Assembly: GCF_030540875.1 (NCBI RefSeq)
Contig: NZ_JAUOEM010000005.1
Coordinates: 365,968-429,967 of the forward strand
DNA: 64,000 nucleotides
Reading direction: 5' to 3'
Source of the DNA: Flavivirga amylovorans
GTDB taxonomy: Bacteria; Bacteroidota; Bacteroidia; Flavobacteriales; Flavobacteriaceae
The notes below the pieces were generated by a model. It saw nothing but the letters and a program-made list of their open reading frames with translations. It was not told where the DNA came from and did not search any database. Below, piece by piece: positions 26,005-36,500 of this stretch (within the stretch, counting starts at the first letter, position 1; every line of letters begins with the position of its first letter). Position numbers and translations under genes: made by a program.

Positions 26005-29000
26005 ATGATAGAAAGAAGAAAAGGAACCATACAACGTCAAAGAATTAATACGAATCTGCTTAACCCTGAGTTTAAGATAGACGAACGTTCTTTTGAAGAT
26101 TTGTTAGCATATATAACATCGTATGTAGAACATATAAACTTTTATACAACAGAACATATCATTGATGGTAACTGGAAAGCCTTAGTAGAGCAAGACCCCG
26201 TTATATACATTATAGGAATTATAAAGGAACCTATAGATAGTCTTCATGTAGAAACTTATGTGCCTATTAACATGGTCCAGGTGTTATTAGATTGGTATAA
26301 CAAAATAGAGAAGTGGTACCATAGATTGATGTATTTAAAAGAAGATATTCTTGCTAATAAAATAGGGAATGTGTTGCAAGACGTATTACAAGATAAAAAA
26401 AAGGCTCTAGAATCTATTTTGGATGATACAAAAACAGATGGCGTTACCACAGATTCATTCGTTGATGCTTTAAAGGTGCATCCAAATTCATCAAACAGTG
26501 ATAGTGAATTCGATTTAGATGACACTGTACATGCGTTTGGAAAAATGGTACTGTATATTCAGAACTTTACGAGTGACTATCTAAAAAGTAATGTCTTTGC
26601 TAAAAAAGACCATATGCCTAATAACGCTATGTATATAACATTTGCGATATTATTTAAGAAGGTACAGGAGACAATTAATGCCATTGGTGATCGGCATTTA
26701 GATTTTTACTATAAAGATGTCTTACAGCAAACACCAAGAAAAGGAATAGCGACTCAAGCTGTTGTATGTTTTGAATTAACCCCTAAATCAAAAGGTGTTT
26801 TAATTACGGAAAACACACAACTAAGTGCTGGGAAGTTATTTGAAAGTAAACAAAACATTCTATTTGAAACGACAAAACCTCTATTAGCAGTTTTTATAGA
26901 GATTAATGAGCTACAAACACTCTATTTTAATAAGAGTCCTTTTATAAAAATAGGAACAAATGAATCTATTATATCTAACATCGTAAAAAACAATCTTATT
27001 AGTAATAAAAAAGAGATAAAAGATGTAGAAAACAGATCGCTGTTTGGAGCAGATGAAGATTCAATTATAGAGTCAGAAATATCCTTGAAAACAACCACTG
27101 ATATTGGTTTTATGATAGGATCTCAAGTATTATTTCTTGAAGAAGGAGAGCGAGACATCAAAATTACATTTACTTTAGAAAAAGAATCTTCAGAAAGCAT
27201 ATTTTGGAAGTTATTACATGATATGGTTTCTAACCAAGGACTGCCGATGGATGTTATTTTTAATACCGTTTTTGAAGAAGCTTTTCTAATTACATACACT
27301 ACAACAAAAGATTGGGAAACAGTAACATCTTATAGCGTTACTTATAATGAAACTGAGAATACATTTAGTATCCATTTTAGATTAGATAATACAGATCCAC
27401 CAGTAACTGTATTATCATCGGACACTGATTATTCCTGGCCCATGGTAAAAGTCGTACTAGATGAATATGCACCAATATATGTCTATTCATTTTTTAAAGG
27501 GATTAAACTTGAACTTATAACAATAGATGTTAACGTAACAGGAATTAAGAACCTGGCAATTTATAATAATGTAGGCAAATTGCCATTAACTAAAGCGTTC
27601 AATCTATTTGGTTTATCACCAGCAGTAGGCAATTATCTCATGATAGGTAAAAGTGAGTTGTTTAAGAAAGAGCTCATAAATATAGATTTGCACATAGAAT
27701 GGGATGCTGTACCAACAGATTATGGTGGTTTTGAAACCTACTACAAAGAATATTCTAAAAAGTTCACTAACGATTCTTTTATGATTGATATCACAGCACT
27801 ATCTAACGGGTATTGGTTTCCGAGAGAAGAAAAAGTAAGAGAACAATTCAATCTTTTTAATATAGAACCAGTAACGACTCCAGAAGGTTATGATAGTGTT
27901 ATTATATCTAAAAAAAATACGATCACATTAAACGATTTAAAAAAATATCAATTATCTAGAGACTATAAATTACAAGACCCGATAACTTATAGCGTACATA
28001 CAAACAGTGGTTTTTTTAAACTGTCATTTATAGCACCTCAGGAAGCTTTTGGGAATGAACTATATCAAAAAGACTATACAGAAATAGTGCTTTATAATGC
28101 TAAAAACCAAGAACCATTGCCAGTACCAAATAAACCTTTTGTACCAAAAGTAAAACAGTTAACACTCGATTATACAGCTAGTGATTCTATATACTTTAAT
28201 AATACATTTGATGGTAGTGCAGACACCGTACAAGGAGACTATATACACCTGACACCTTTTGGAACAGAAAGAATAGTATCTGATAGCAAAGTATATAAAA
28301 ATACTATAGTTTCAGATTTTATAAGTGAAGGCTATCTCTATTTAGAACTATCAAATATTGGAACAGATACTACGGTGTCCTTGTATTTTGATTTGAAAAA
28401 TAATACATCAGAAAACATTGAACAGCCTGATAATATAACAATCGAGTATAAAAAAATAGATAGGTGGGAGGTGCTTCCTAAAAAGAATATCATTTCAGAC
28501 GATACCAATCAATTAAGTAAATCAGGAATTATAGAATTACTATTACCATATTATGATAGTGAAGTTAGTAATCAAGGGTACGAATTACGTTTTGTAGCAA
28601 AGCATGATGCTTATAAGTATCCCATAATAAACAGTATCTATTCAAATGCGGTTGTAGCAAGTTGTATAAGTGATGATGAAACCATTATAGGTAAAAAGGT
28701 AGAGGCAAATAGTATTACCAAGCCAGTAAAAAAGATACTAGACCTTAAAAAAGTCGTACAACCTACAGCATCTTATGGAGGTAAAATACCAACGATACCA
28801 GAGATGTTTTATACAGAGGTTAGCGAACGGTTACGGCATAAGGACAGAGCGTTAACTATTTGGGATTATGAACACCTTATTTTACAATATTTTCATGAAG
28901 TCATTGCCGTAAAATGTACAAACCTAGATGGCTTTTTTAAGCCGCAAGCAGGCAAAATAACGATCATAGTACTTCCCAGAACATGGACGCATGACGACCA

Positions 29001-29646
29001 TCGCTATTTTAACGGCAATGAATTAGATGCTATACATAATTTTATAAAAAGTAAATCCAACTCTTTTATTAGAATTAAAGTTCAAAACCCAACGGTAGAA
29101 TGGTTGTTAGTTACTTGTATAGTTGAGTTTTATGCAAAAGATCAAGGCGGATATTATTTAAATGAATTGAATACAGAATTGAGCAACTTTTTATCCCCGT
29201 TATCACATAGCGATTCTACTATTGGAATTGAAGGAATAGGCGCCACAGTAGTACCAAGAATGTTGCGAAGTCATGTTGAAAACCTACCATACATCCAATC
29301 GGTTGAGACACTAGAGATAGAACATATTGTAAAGAAGGGTATAGACAATTTTTCTGCAAAAGTATATGAAGGAAGTAACGAAATTAAGCCAACCAAACCC
29401 TGGGCTATTTTAGCCCCAAAAATGAAACATAATATTTATTCATCTTCAATATTAGAAGACGAAACGATGGAGGAAATAGAAAGCCAGAATTTACAAATAG
29501 GGGTAGATTATATTATTGCTGGAGATATAGAAGATGTACAAGATGATATAAAAACGAATCATGACATAGATGAAAAAACGCCGCAAAAGATTGCGACTGT
29601 AGCAGAATCAAAATCGGACACCATTTTAACATTTAAAATAACGTGA
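26005..29646 (+). CDS. Baseplate wedge protein, J/gp6-like (Pvc11-like)
   Basis: About 1213 residues. The start is ATG 26005; a TTG at 26002 just before is less likely. The N-terminus (KIDERSFEDLLAYITSYVEHINFYT) and QTPRKGIATQAVVCFELTPKSKGVLITENTQLSAG are typical of Afp11/Pvc11. A gpJ-type core is seen near 950-1010 (YTEVSERLRHKDRALTIWDYEHLILQYFHEVIAVKCTN). The C-terminal 80 residues carry an acidic extension. Large beta-rich insertions between about 300 and 900 make it bigger than phage gp6. It pairs with the Pvc12-like protein at 30655 to form the wedge. Confidence 0.88.
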   Translation: MIERRKGTIQRQRINTNLLNPEFKIDERSFEDLLAYITSYVEHINFYTTEHIIDGNWKALVEQDPVIYIIGIIKEPIDSLHVETYVPINMVQVLLDWYNKIEKWYHRLMYLKEDILANKIGNVLQDVLQDKKKALESILDDTKTDGVTTDSFVDALKVHPNSSNSDSEFDLDDTVHAFGKMVLYIQNFTSDYLKSNVFAKKDHMPNNAMYITFAILFKKVQETINAIGDRHLDFYYKDVLQQTPRKGIATQAVVCFELTPKSKGVLITENTQLSAGKLFESKQNILFETTKPLLAVFIEINELQTLYFNKSPFIKIGTNESIISNIVKNNLISNKKEIKDVENRSLFGADEDSIIESEISLKTTTDIGFMIGSQVLFLEEGERDIKITFTLEKESSESIFWKLLHDMVSNQGLPMDVIFNTVFEEAFLITYTTTKDWETVTSYSVTYNETENTFSIHFRLDNTDPPVTVLSSDTDYSWPMVKVVLDEYAPIYVYSFFKGIKLELITIDVNVTGIKNLAIYNNVGKLPLTKAFNLFGLSPAVGNYLMIGKSELFKKELINIDLHIEWDAVPTDYGGFETYYKEYSKKFTNDSFMIDITALSNGYWFPREEKVREQFNLFNIEPVTTPEGYDSVIISKKNTITLNDLKKYQLSRDYKLQDPITYSVHTNSGFFKLSFIAPQEAFGNELYQKDYTEIVLYNAKNQEPLPVPNKPFVPKVKQLTLDYTASDSIYFNNTFDGSADTVQGDYIHLTPFGTERIVSDSKVYKNTIVSDFISEGYLYLELSNIGTDTTVSLYFDLKNNTSENIEQPDNITIEYKKIDRWEVLPKKNIISDDTNQLSKSGIIELLLPYYDSEVSNQGYELRFVAKHDAYKYPIINSIYSNAVVASCISDDETIIGKKVEANSITKPVKKILDLKKVVQPTASYGGKIPTIPEMFYTEVSERLRHKDRALTIWDYEHLILQYFHEVIAVKCTNLDGFFKPQAGKITIIVLPRTWTHDDHRYFNGNELDAIHNFIKSKSNSFIRIKVQNPTVEWLLVTCIVEFYAKDQGGYYLNELNTELSNFLSPLSHSDSTIGIEGIGATVVPRMLRSHVENLPYIQSVETLEIEHIVKKGIDNFSAKVYEGSNEIKPTKPWAILAPKMKHNIYSSSILEDETMEEIESQNLQIGVDYIIAGDIEDVQDDIKTNHDIDEKTPQKIATVAESKSDTILTFKIT

Positions 29647-29699
29647 GTTGTGGATATCTTTTTGTGAAATTTTGCTTTTCAGCTGTTTAATATGTTGTC

Positions 29700-29793
29700 A
29701 GGTCGAGCCTTTCGACTTAGCTCAAGACAAGCTAAAGTCGAGACCTATTGAAATTTGAAATCATTTAAGAACCTCTCGACTGCGCTCGAGGAG
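29700..29793. repeat. Two hairpin repeats in the only sizeable gap of the eCIS operon
   Basis: The gap 29647-29886 holds a long imperfect stem-loop at 29700-29746, with AGGTC/GACCT ends and TCGACTTAGCT pairing with AGCTAAAGTCGA. A shorter palindrome, CTCGACTGCGCTCGAG, lies at about 29775-29790. Similar GACTGCGCTC-type repeats occur at about 63630-63645. They look like dispersed intergenic repeats and could cause partial termination or RNA processing inside the operon. Confidence 0.65.
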
Positions 29794-29886
29794 ACATTTT
29801 ACTAAATATTAGTCGGTTGTAAGTAATAATTGTAATTGCTTATATCGAGTTAAAATAAAATAATCACTAAATAAAAATTAGAACTA

Positions 29887-30639
29887 TTGAAAATCAAGTT
29901 ATTAAATAGACAAAGTTTAAAAACATTGTTTGCAGCCGGAGCCAGACCTAAAGAAAGTAATTTCTCTAGCTTGATAGATTCTATGGTCAATAAAATAGAT
30001 GATGGGATTTCAAAGAATGAAGAAGATGGATTGATTCTTTCACCAGAAGGAAAAGAATCCGATCGGGTAATAAGTTTTTATGAGAACGTAGAAGATGAAT
30101 TGCCACAATGGAGTGTTGAGTTAGATCAGGAAGAAAATAAAGGCTTATCCATTATTGCTCCTGTAACTAAAACAGAATCAACAACCGCTATATCCTTCCA
30201 GAAATCAGGTTTTGTAGGCATAGGGACAAAAAAACCAAGAACCTCATTGGAAGTAGAAGGTATGTTGGGAGCAGATACCCGCATAGGAACACATAAAATA
30301 GGCACAGTTCGAGCAGATGGTGACTGGCATGATGTTGTTACAGATTTAGATGGTTGCATCGCTTTTGAAGTTATGGCTCAGGTAGGTAAAGAAAAAGCAG
30401 GAAGATATGCATTACTTCACGCACATGCCTTAAGCACATTTGGGAAATCTCATCATAAAATCCGAAAAACACAAGCATATTACGGCTGGTTTTGGAATAA
30501 AATAGACATTCGATTTACTGGTACCACATACAATTATAAGTTACAACTAAAAACGAGATCAAATTACGGGCAAGGGCAAAACATACAGTTTCATATTTCT
30601 AAGTTATGGGATAATGATATGAGTACGTTATTTAAATAA
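29887..30639 (+). CDS. Putative eCIS fibre/adhesin-like protein
   Basis: 250 residues. The frame has no ATG at its start, so TTG 29887 (MKIKLLNRQSLKTLFAAGARPKESNF) is the best start. The N-terminus has a short conserved-looking helix pair (SLIDSMVNKIDDGI). The centre has a tail-fibre-style collar motif (GFVGIGTKKPRTSLEVEGMLG). The C-terminal 130 residues form a compact beta domain (GDWHDVVTDLDGCIAFEVMAQVG, YYGWFWNKIDIRF). The position between the two wedge proteins and the VGIGT..P..LEV element suggest a receptor-binding or surface protein. No signal peptide. Confidence 0.65.
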   Translation: MKIKLLNRQSLKTLFAAGARPKESNFSSLIDSMVNKIDDGISKNEEDGLILSPEGKESDRVISFYENVEDELPQWSVELDQEENKGLSIIAPVTKTESTTAISFQKSGFVGIGTKKPRTSLEVEGMLGADTRIGTHKIGTVRADGDWHDVVTDLDGCIAFEVMAQVGKEKAGRYALLHAHALSTFGKSHHKIRKTQAYYGWFWNKIDIRFTGTTYNYKLQLKTRSNYGQGQNIQFHISKLWDNDMSTLFK

Positions 30640-30654
30640 TAGAGCAGGTATTAT

Positions 30655-33528
30655 ATGAATAGCAAAGGATATATTTCCAAAAAGGAGAAAGGCTCAGGGT
30701 TATATGAAACATTACATCAGGAAGCTTTGGAGATGCTCCAGAAGCTTAGTGGTAGTGTGTGGACAGATTACAACGAACATGATCCTGGAGTCACTTTACT
30801 CGAAAATATATCGTACGCTATTACAGAGTTAGCCTATAAAGGGGGTTTGCCTGTACAAGACCTTTTGCGATCATCAAAAGGAACCGATCTAAAATCTGGA
30901 GATAATGGTCTTTTTATTGCTTCAGACATCTTAACCACAGACCCCGTAACATTTAATGACTATAGAAAAATTTGGATTGATCAGGTTGCCAATGTTAAAA
31001 ATGTTTGGATTCACCCGGTAGATGATTACGAAGAAGAATTAAATAATATAAAAGGACTGTTTTATGTCTATGTAGAGAAATATGAATACCGTTTACAGGC
31101 TGGTGAGGAAAAAACAGAAAATGAACAGATTATAGAGCAAATAGCTCAATTGTATCATAAACATCGTAACCTATGTGAAGATTTATATAAAGTTGAGGTT
31201 TATAAGCCTTTAATACTTGTTATGGAGCTAAGAATAGCATTGTTAGACTTAGTAGACGGAGAAGAAATTTTAGCAACTATTTTAAATAGTGTTAATGATT
31301 ATTTAGCACCAGAAGTAAACTATTATTCGTTAAAACAGTTACAGAAAGAAAACATTTCAACAAACGATATTTTTAACGGACCTTATTTGTCTAATGGATT
31401 TATAAAAGATGAAGATTTACAAGCACCTATGGCGTGTATTGAAATCTCTGACATTATCAAGATCATTTCCAAAATCCCAGGCGTCGTTAATATTGATAAT
31501 TTCAGTTTAAACTATGTAGATCCTGAAACAAACGAGCAACATGTTATTAAGGAACGTTTCAATATTCCTAAAAACATGACAGCTAGAGTTTTATTTCCAG
31601 AATCAAACGAAAAACTAATCTTTGAAAATTCAGGCGTTTCTTTTCAACCAGATTTAAAAGAAACAAGAAAACAATTATCTTTTATTCAAGCATTAGACGC
31701 TAGTAAATTTAAAGCGGCCTCTAATTCCTTAAATAGTATTCCAATACCTCAGGGAGCTATGGAAGATATAAGTTACCATTATCCAGTACGAAAACAATTT
31801 CCAGAAATTTATGGTATTGGAGATAGAGGGATTAGTTCTGAAGCTTTACCACTCAGGCAAGCCCAGGTTAAACAGCTACAAGGGTATTTATTACCATTCG
31901 ATCAGTTAATAATCAATTTTTTAGCGCAATTAAGTAACATATATACGTTGTACGATGTACAAAACAATCAATCGACATCATATTTTACAAACAGTTTACC
32001 AGATATAGAAGACCTATTAGACCTTCTACAACCACCTTCTACAGCATATAATTTAGAAGAGACCAAAGCATATTGGAGTCAGGTTACAAACGATCTGAAT
32101 CTGTTTTTTGATAATCACGCATTAAAAAGACTAAATAAAGTAGCAGACCAATTATTATCAAGACATGGCGAAGCCTTTCAAACGTATACACTACTAAAAA
32201 TCAATAAAGCAAGTTATGGAGCATCTATAGTCACTAAAGCGTTTGAAAAACAATCATTATTAGCAAAACAACAACTCATAAGAGAATATGCATCCATTAG
32301 TTATGGCCGATCAAAATCCTTTAATTATAATAATATAAAAGTACAATCGGCAGAAGATCAAAAACAAGAGGTACCTGGTATATTCAGAAAAATAGCGATA
32401 CTCATGGGAATTCATGATTTTCAGATAAAATCGTTGATTAAAAACTTTTCAGAATCAGGGATAAGCATTCAGCCCAAATCACTTGAGATCGATTTTGTAG
32501 TTCGTGAAATTGATATTTATACTCCAGAAGAAGAAATAGGGATTGTTGAAATTGAAGACATTGTTGTAAATAACGATATAAAAGAAAACTTATACCATGT
32601 CATGCATTATGTAGGTCATGAAGAATCATTACTTAACAATGTATTGAAGTACGGAATTGTTACGGATAATTATACGATTAGTGAAGACCCGAATAATAAA
32701 GACCATCACTATGTTTTATATAAGAGAAGTGATAAAAAATCTAATATTGTACACTTAGCAAAAAGTAAAGAAGAAGCTAGTGGAGCTATTGAAAAGGCTG
32801 TTGATTATCTTGTAGAAATCAGTCAGAAAAGTGAAGGGTTTTTTCCATTGGAACATATCTTGTTATTGCCTTCATACTTTGAAAACCATTATGGTTTTGA
32901 AATGGATTTTTCTTTATTAAATGGCGCGTTGGAAATTGCTGTTTCTCATTTTGAATGTACCTCTTTTTTAAAGCGTGATGAAAACATAGCCGTTTTAGTT
33001 GAGGCCTTATTGAAACAAGAAGCACAATTTGATATAGAGCAAGAAGAGGAAAAGTATAGATTAAAAATCAGCTCATCTGAAGGAGATACTCTGGCAGTTT
33101 CTAACAATAATTTTAAATCTAAATCACAGCTTCAAAAAATGGTTGACCTTTTAAAAAGTGAGGTAATTAACACTCAAAAAGAAGATTTAGAAGCCATTAC
33201 TAAATGTCATGTGTTCTATGACGACAATCCAGTAGATGAACAGTTTTTTTCATTTAGAATGAGTTTTATAATGCCAGAGTGGCCTGTGCGTTTTCAGAAT
33301 GAAAATTTTAAAAAGGTTTTTGAAGAAACCATTTATGAACAAATGCCAATTCATATTAGATCAGATTCTTATTGGTTAGATTATAAAACAATGTATCAAT
33401 TTGAAACCTGCTATTTTAAATGGTTAGACTTGCTGCAACAAGGAGATTCAGAAGAAGATTTAATGAATCAGGCATATCAATTAATCGTACTGCTTCAGCA
33501 ACTAGAGCGTAAAAATTCTGAGTCTTGA
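30655..33528 (+). CDS. Baseplate protein Pvc12-like
   Basis: 957 residues. The N-terminal signature SVWTDYNEHDPGVTLLENISYAITELAYKGGLP is characteristic of Afp12/Pvc12 wedge proteins. Further down are ITKIPGV-like segments (IIKIISKIPGVVNIDNFSL) and QAQVKQLQGYLLPFDQLIINFLAQLS. The C-terminal half is helical with long insertions. It overlaps the tape-measure gene by 4 nt (TTGA). Together with the 26005 gene it should form the baseplate wedge that triggers contraction. Confidence 0.88.
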   Translation: MNSKGYISKKEKGSGLYETLHQEALEMLQKLSGSVWTDYNEHDPGVTLLENISYAITELAYKGGLPVQDLLRSSKGTDLKSGDNGLFIASDILTTDPVTFNDYRKIWIDQVANVKNVWIHPVDDYEEELNNIKGLFYVYVEKYEYRLQAGEEKTENEQIIEQIAQLYHKHRNLCEDLYKVEVYKPLILVMELRIALLDLVDGEEILATILNSVNDYLAPEVNYYSLKQLQKENISTNDIFNGPYLSNGFIKDEDLQAPMACIEISDIIKIISKIPGVVNIDNFSLNYVDPETNEQHVIKERFNIPKNMTARVLFPESNEKLIFENSGVSFQPDLKETRKQLSFIQALDASKFKAASNSLNSIPIPQGAMEDISYHYPVRKQFPEIYGIGDRGISSEALPLRQAQVKQLQGYLLPFDQLIINFLAQLSNIYTLYDVQNNQSTSYFTNSLPDIEDLLDLLQPPSTAYNLEETKAYWSQVTNDLNLFFDNHALKRLNKVADQLLSRHGEAFQTYTLLKINKASYGASIVTKAFEKQSLLAKQQLIREYASISYGRSKSFNYNNIKVQSAEDQKQEVPGIFRKIAILMGIHDFQIKSLIKNFSESGISIQPKSLEIDFVVREIDIYTPEEEIGIVEIEDIVVNNDIKENLYHVMHYVGHEESLLNNVLKYGIVTDNYTISEDPNNKDHHYVLYKRSDKKSNIVHLAKSKEEASGAIEKAVDYLVEISQKSEGFFPLEHILLLPSYFENHYGFEMDFSLLNGALEIAVSHFECTSFLKRDENIAVLVEALLKQEAQFDIEQEEEKYRLKISSSEGDTLAVSNNNFKSKSQLQKMVDLLKSEVINTQKEDLEAITKCHVFYDDNPVDEQFFSFRMSFIMPEWPVRFQNENFKKVFEETIYEQMPIHIRSDSYWLDYKTMYQFETCYFKWLDLLQQGDSEEDLMNQAYQLIVLLQQLERKNSES

Positions 33529-36500
33529 AAGAGGATCAAATACATATTATTAAAAGTCAACACTATGAGATAACATTGCATGATGCTTCACAGAGTTATG
33601 CATATCAATCAAGAATAAGTCAACTTCAAGAACATAGTATTCAGATTATTTTACAAAAAGTAATGGAGCGGTATCACGAACCAGGCCATTTAGATCAATA
33701 TGATGCCATTGTATTGGATTTGGGAACCATTTCTGCATCAAATTTTGATCGTGAATTAGGGTATAAAGTAGAGGAAGCCTTTATAGCATTTTTTAAGAAT
33801 AATACCTACGATAATGGCTCTTTAATAAAAGGAAAACGAAAACCAATCTATAAAACAAAACTGGATCAATTCGTTTTTTTTCTTAAAAATGGATATATGC
33901 AATGGGATACACCGTCTTCCACAAAACCCATAGAATTGTTAACAGCAGCGCTTAGTACTAATAGAGACGAGTTCATTTCTGTTTTAAAAGAAGAAGGGAG
34001 AAAAGAAAATATAAGAAAGCGTTTAATTTCCCAACTACAAGACACTGCTTTAGAACAGATTGTTATGGCAATTAAGGATGAAGAAGGTGCTTATATAAAT
34101 CAATCCCGTAGAGATATCATACAATATCAACAAAACCATACCATAGTTGCCGTTAATAAAGATTATTTTAGAAATGCAATATGGGAGATTGTCTTAGCCT
34201 ATATTTTTATAGACGTTACAGGATATTCCAATCAAAAAAACTTTTTAAAATATCTTATACATAAAATAGCAACCAAATATAATTTAACTTATAAAAGTTT
34301 ACTAAAAAGGATCGTTTCAGGAATTAAAAAGAGTGATGAAAGGTTAAGCTCAAAACCTAGTTTAGGAAGCATCGTGACTTCGTTGTTGGATGAGGTTGAA
34401 AAAAGAGAAACAGCATCAAATTTGGTGTCCATTGAAGCTGCAGATATAAGTTTTATAGAGACGCTCAACTATTACTTTAAGTATAACGCATTACCTGTTA
34501 ATAGTACAATAACGACTCTAAGTCTTTTTTCAAACAAAATAGAGGATATCATAATAACAAATCCAACCAAATTTTACACTGCTTTTTTCAAGTTTATTAA
34601 AGAAGAATCTAACGTCAATCAATTCGTAGAGCGTTTTTCAAACAGTTTAATTAATAATATAATAGCCAATTCTAAAAATGAAGTATTAGCAACAATAACT
34701 CGCTTTTTTGAGCAGATGATTACTATATCTAATAAGTTGTCTGTTAGATCTGCTACTTTGAATAGTTTACAACCATTATTTGGAAAAATAGTATTGCAGG
34801 CTTATGCAGTAACACATAAAACACCTACCAATGCCATTCAGGAGTTTTTATATCAAATTATAAAAGACCATGTTATTGATCAAGAATTTGTCCTCATTTT
34901 AAAGGCTTTTGAAAATGAAAAAGAATACAAATTATATAGAGACATTTCATCATTTATTGAAGGAATTAAAATAGATAAAAACATTACAAATGTTAAGCAT
35001 GATATAGTTTCTACCAAGTTTTCTAAAAAACTGTTCATGTACTACAATGATAACACCGTAATACCTCTTAAAGAATTTCAAATCAATTTAGCAGCAGCTA
35101 ATTATAAAGAAGCGTCTTACAAACTGTTAATTGTATTGTTAGACCTTTATTCCAAAAATAAAAGTAGCACTAAGGAAACAATAATAAATTGGTTAACTCA
35201 ACGATCGGTAGAACTAGAATCTAAAACAAAAGATATAGCACTAATCTTATTTCAGATGTATCAAATTGCTAAGATTTTGAATATCGATGAAAAAATTATA
35301 GAGGCTATAGATGAAACAAAAATATCATTTCTTAAGAAAAATAAAATAGCAGCCTCTGCAATAGAAAAAGAAGTAACAAGTGTTAGTTATATCCCAGCTA
35401 AGGCATATCAAGAACTTATAGACTCTATAAAAGTTAAACTTTATGTTAGGAGTTATAAGGGATTGAATATCAGTGTTAATAAAATAATAAAAGCGTTTTT
35501 AAAAGAATACAATATAGACGAAAATGATCTATTAAAAGAACTCAAAAAAAATAATATTTATGAAAGGTCTTCGGAGTTTTTTAAAATAATTTTTGAACGT
35601 ATTATAAGCTTTAATAAACAAAAAACTTCTAATAAGAATAGTAATGATGATAGATATGACTTAGATAATGTTCAGTATTTTTTTGCTTATGGTAAACTAC
35701 CTTGGTGGGGAAAGGATGCATCTACGGTTTCTTTACAAAAGTCAATGCAGCTGGTGTTAAGTTTATACTCAGAACGATTTGTTCCTTGGTTTAAAAAATC
35801 AAAACATCAAAAGGTGATTATTGATTTGATGGACGATAATATTTATAATGTCTTCATTAAGCAAGTCAACGCATCTGTAGCACAATCCATAATAGAAATA
35901 AAGCAATTATTTGAAACACTATTAGATAAAGATTTATCAGGAATTAAAAATATAAGACCTGAACATTATAAAACGATACAATACCTGTTACTGGACTATA
36001 TTCAATATAACCAACAGGTTGAGATTTCTAAAATAGTGAAGTCTATCAGTCGTAAATTAGCACAAATGCTAGTAGTTTCTAAAGAAGATTTGTACGCATT
36101 ACTTTTAAACAGAATCGTATATGACAAACTGATCTTTAAAGGGAAAAAAGAAATTGAATCGTGGTTATTAACAGGGGTTGAGCATCCAGTATTAGAATAT
36201 AAAGATTTAATACAAAAAATTAGAGTTGAGAACTCATGGAAAGAAGCCATTTCATTTTCAGATAAAAAAGAAATTATTGAGGGTTTAGAAGCGATTTATA
36301 TAAAAAGACCTCAAGAATTAATGTTTCATTTAAGAAATATATCCTTTAGAAAAACACTAATAAATCAACTAAGTGAAAAAAAAGGAAAAAAAGCCTTAAT
36401 AATATTCTTTTCGATAGCAGATAGACCGCAATTACTTACCGTTTTTGAGATGTTTAAAAATCTTAAAAAGCAAATGACTACAAAGAATTATCAAACGGTT

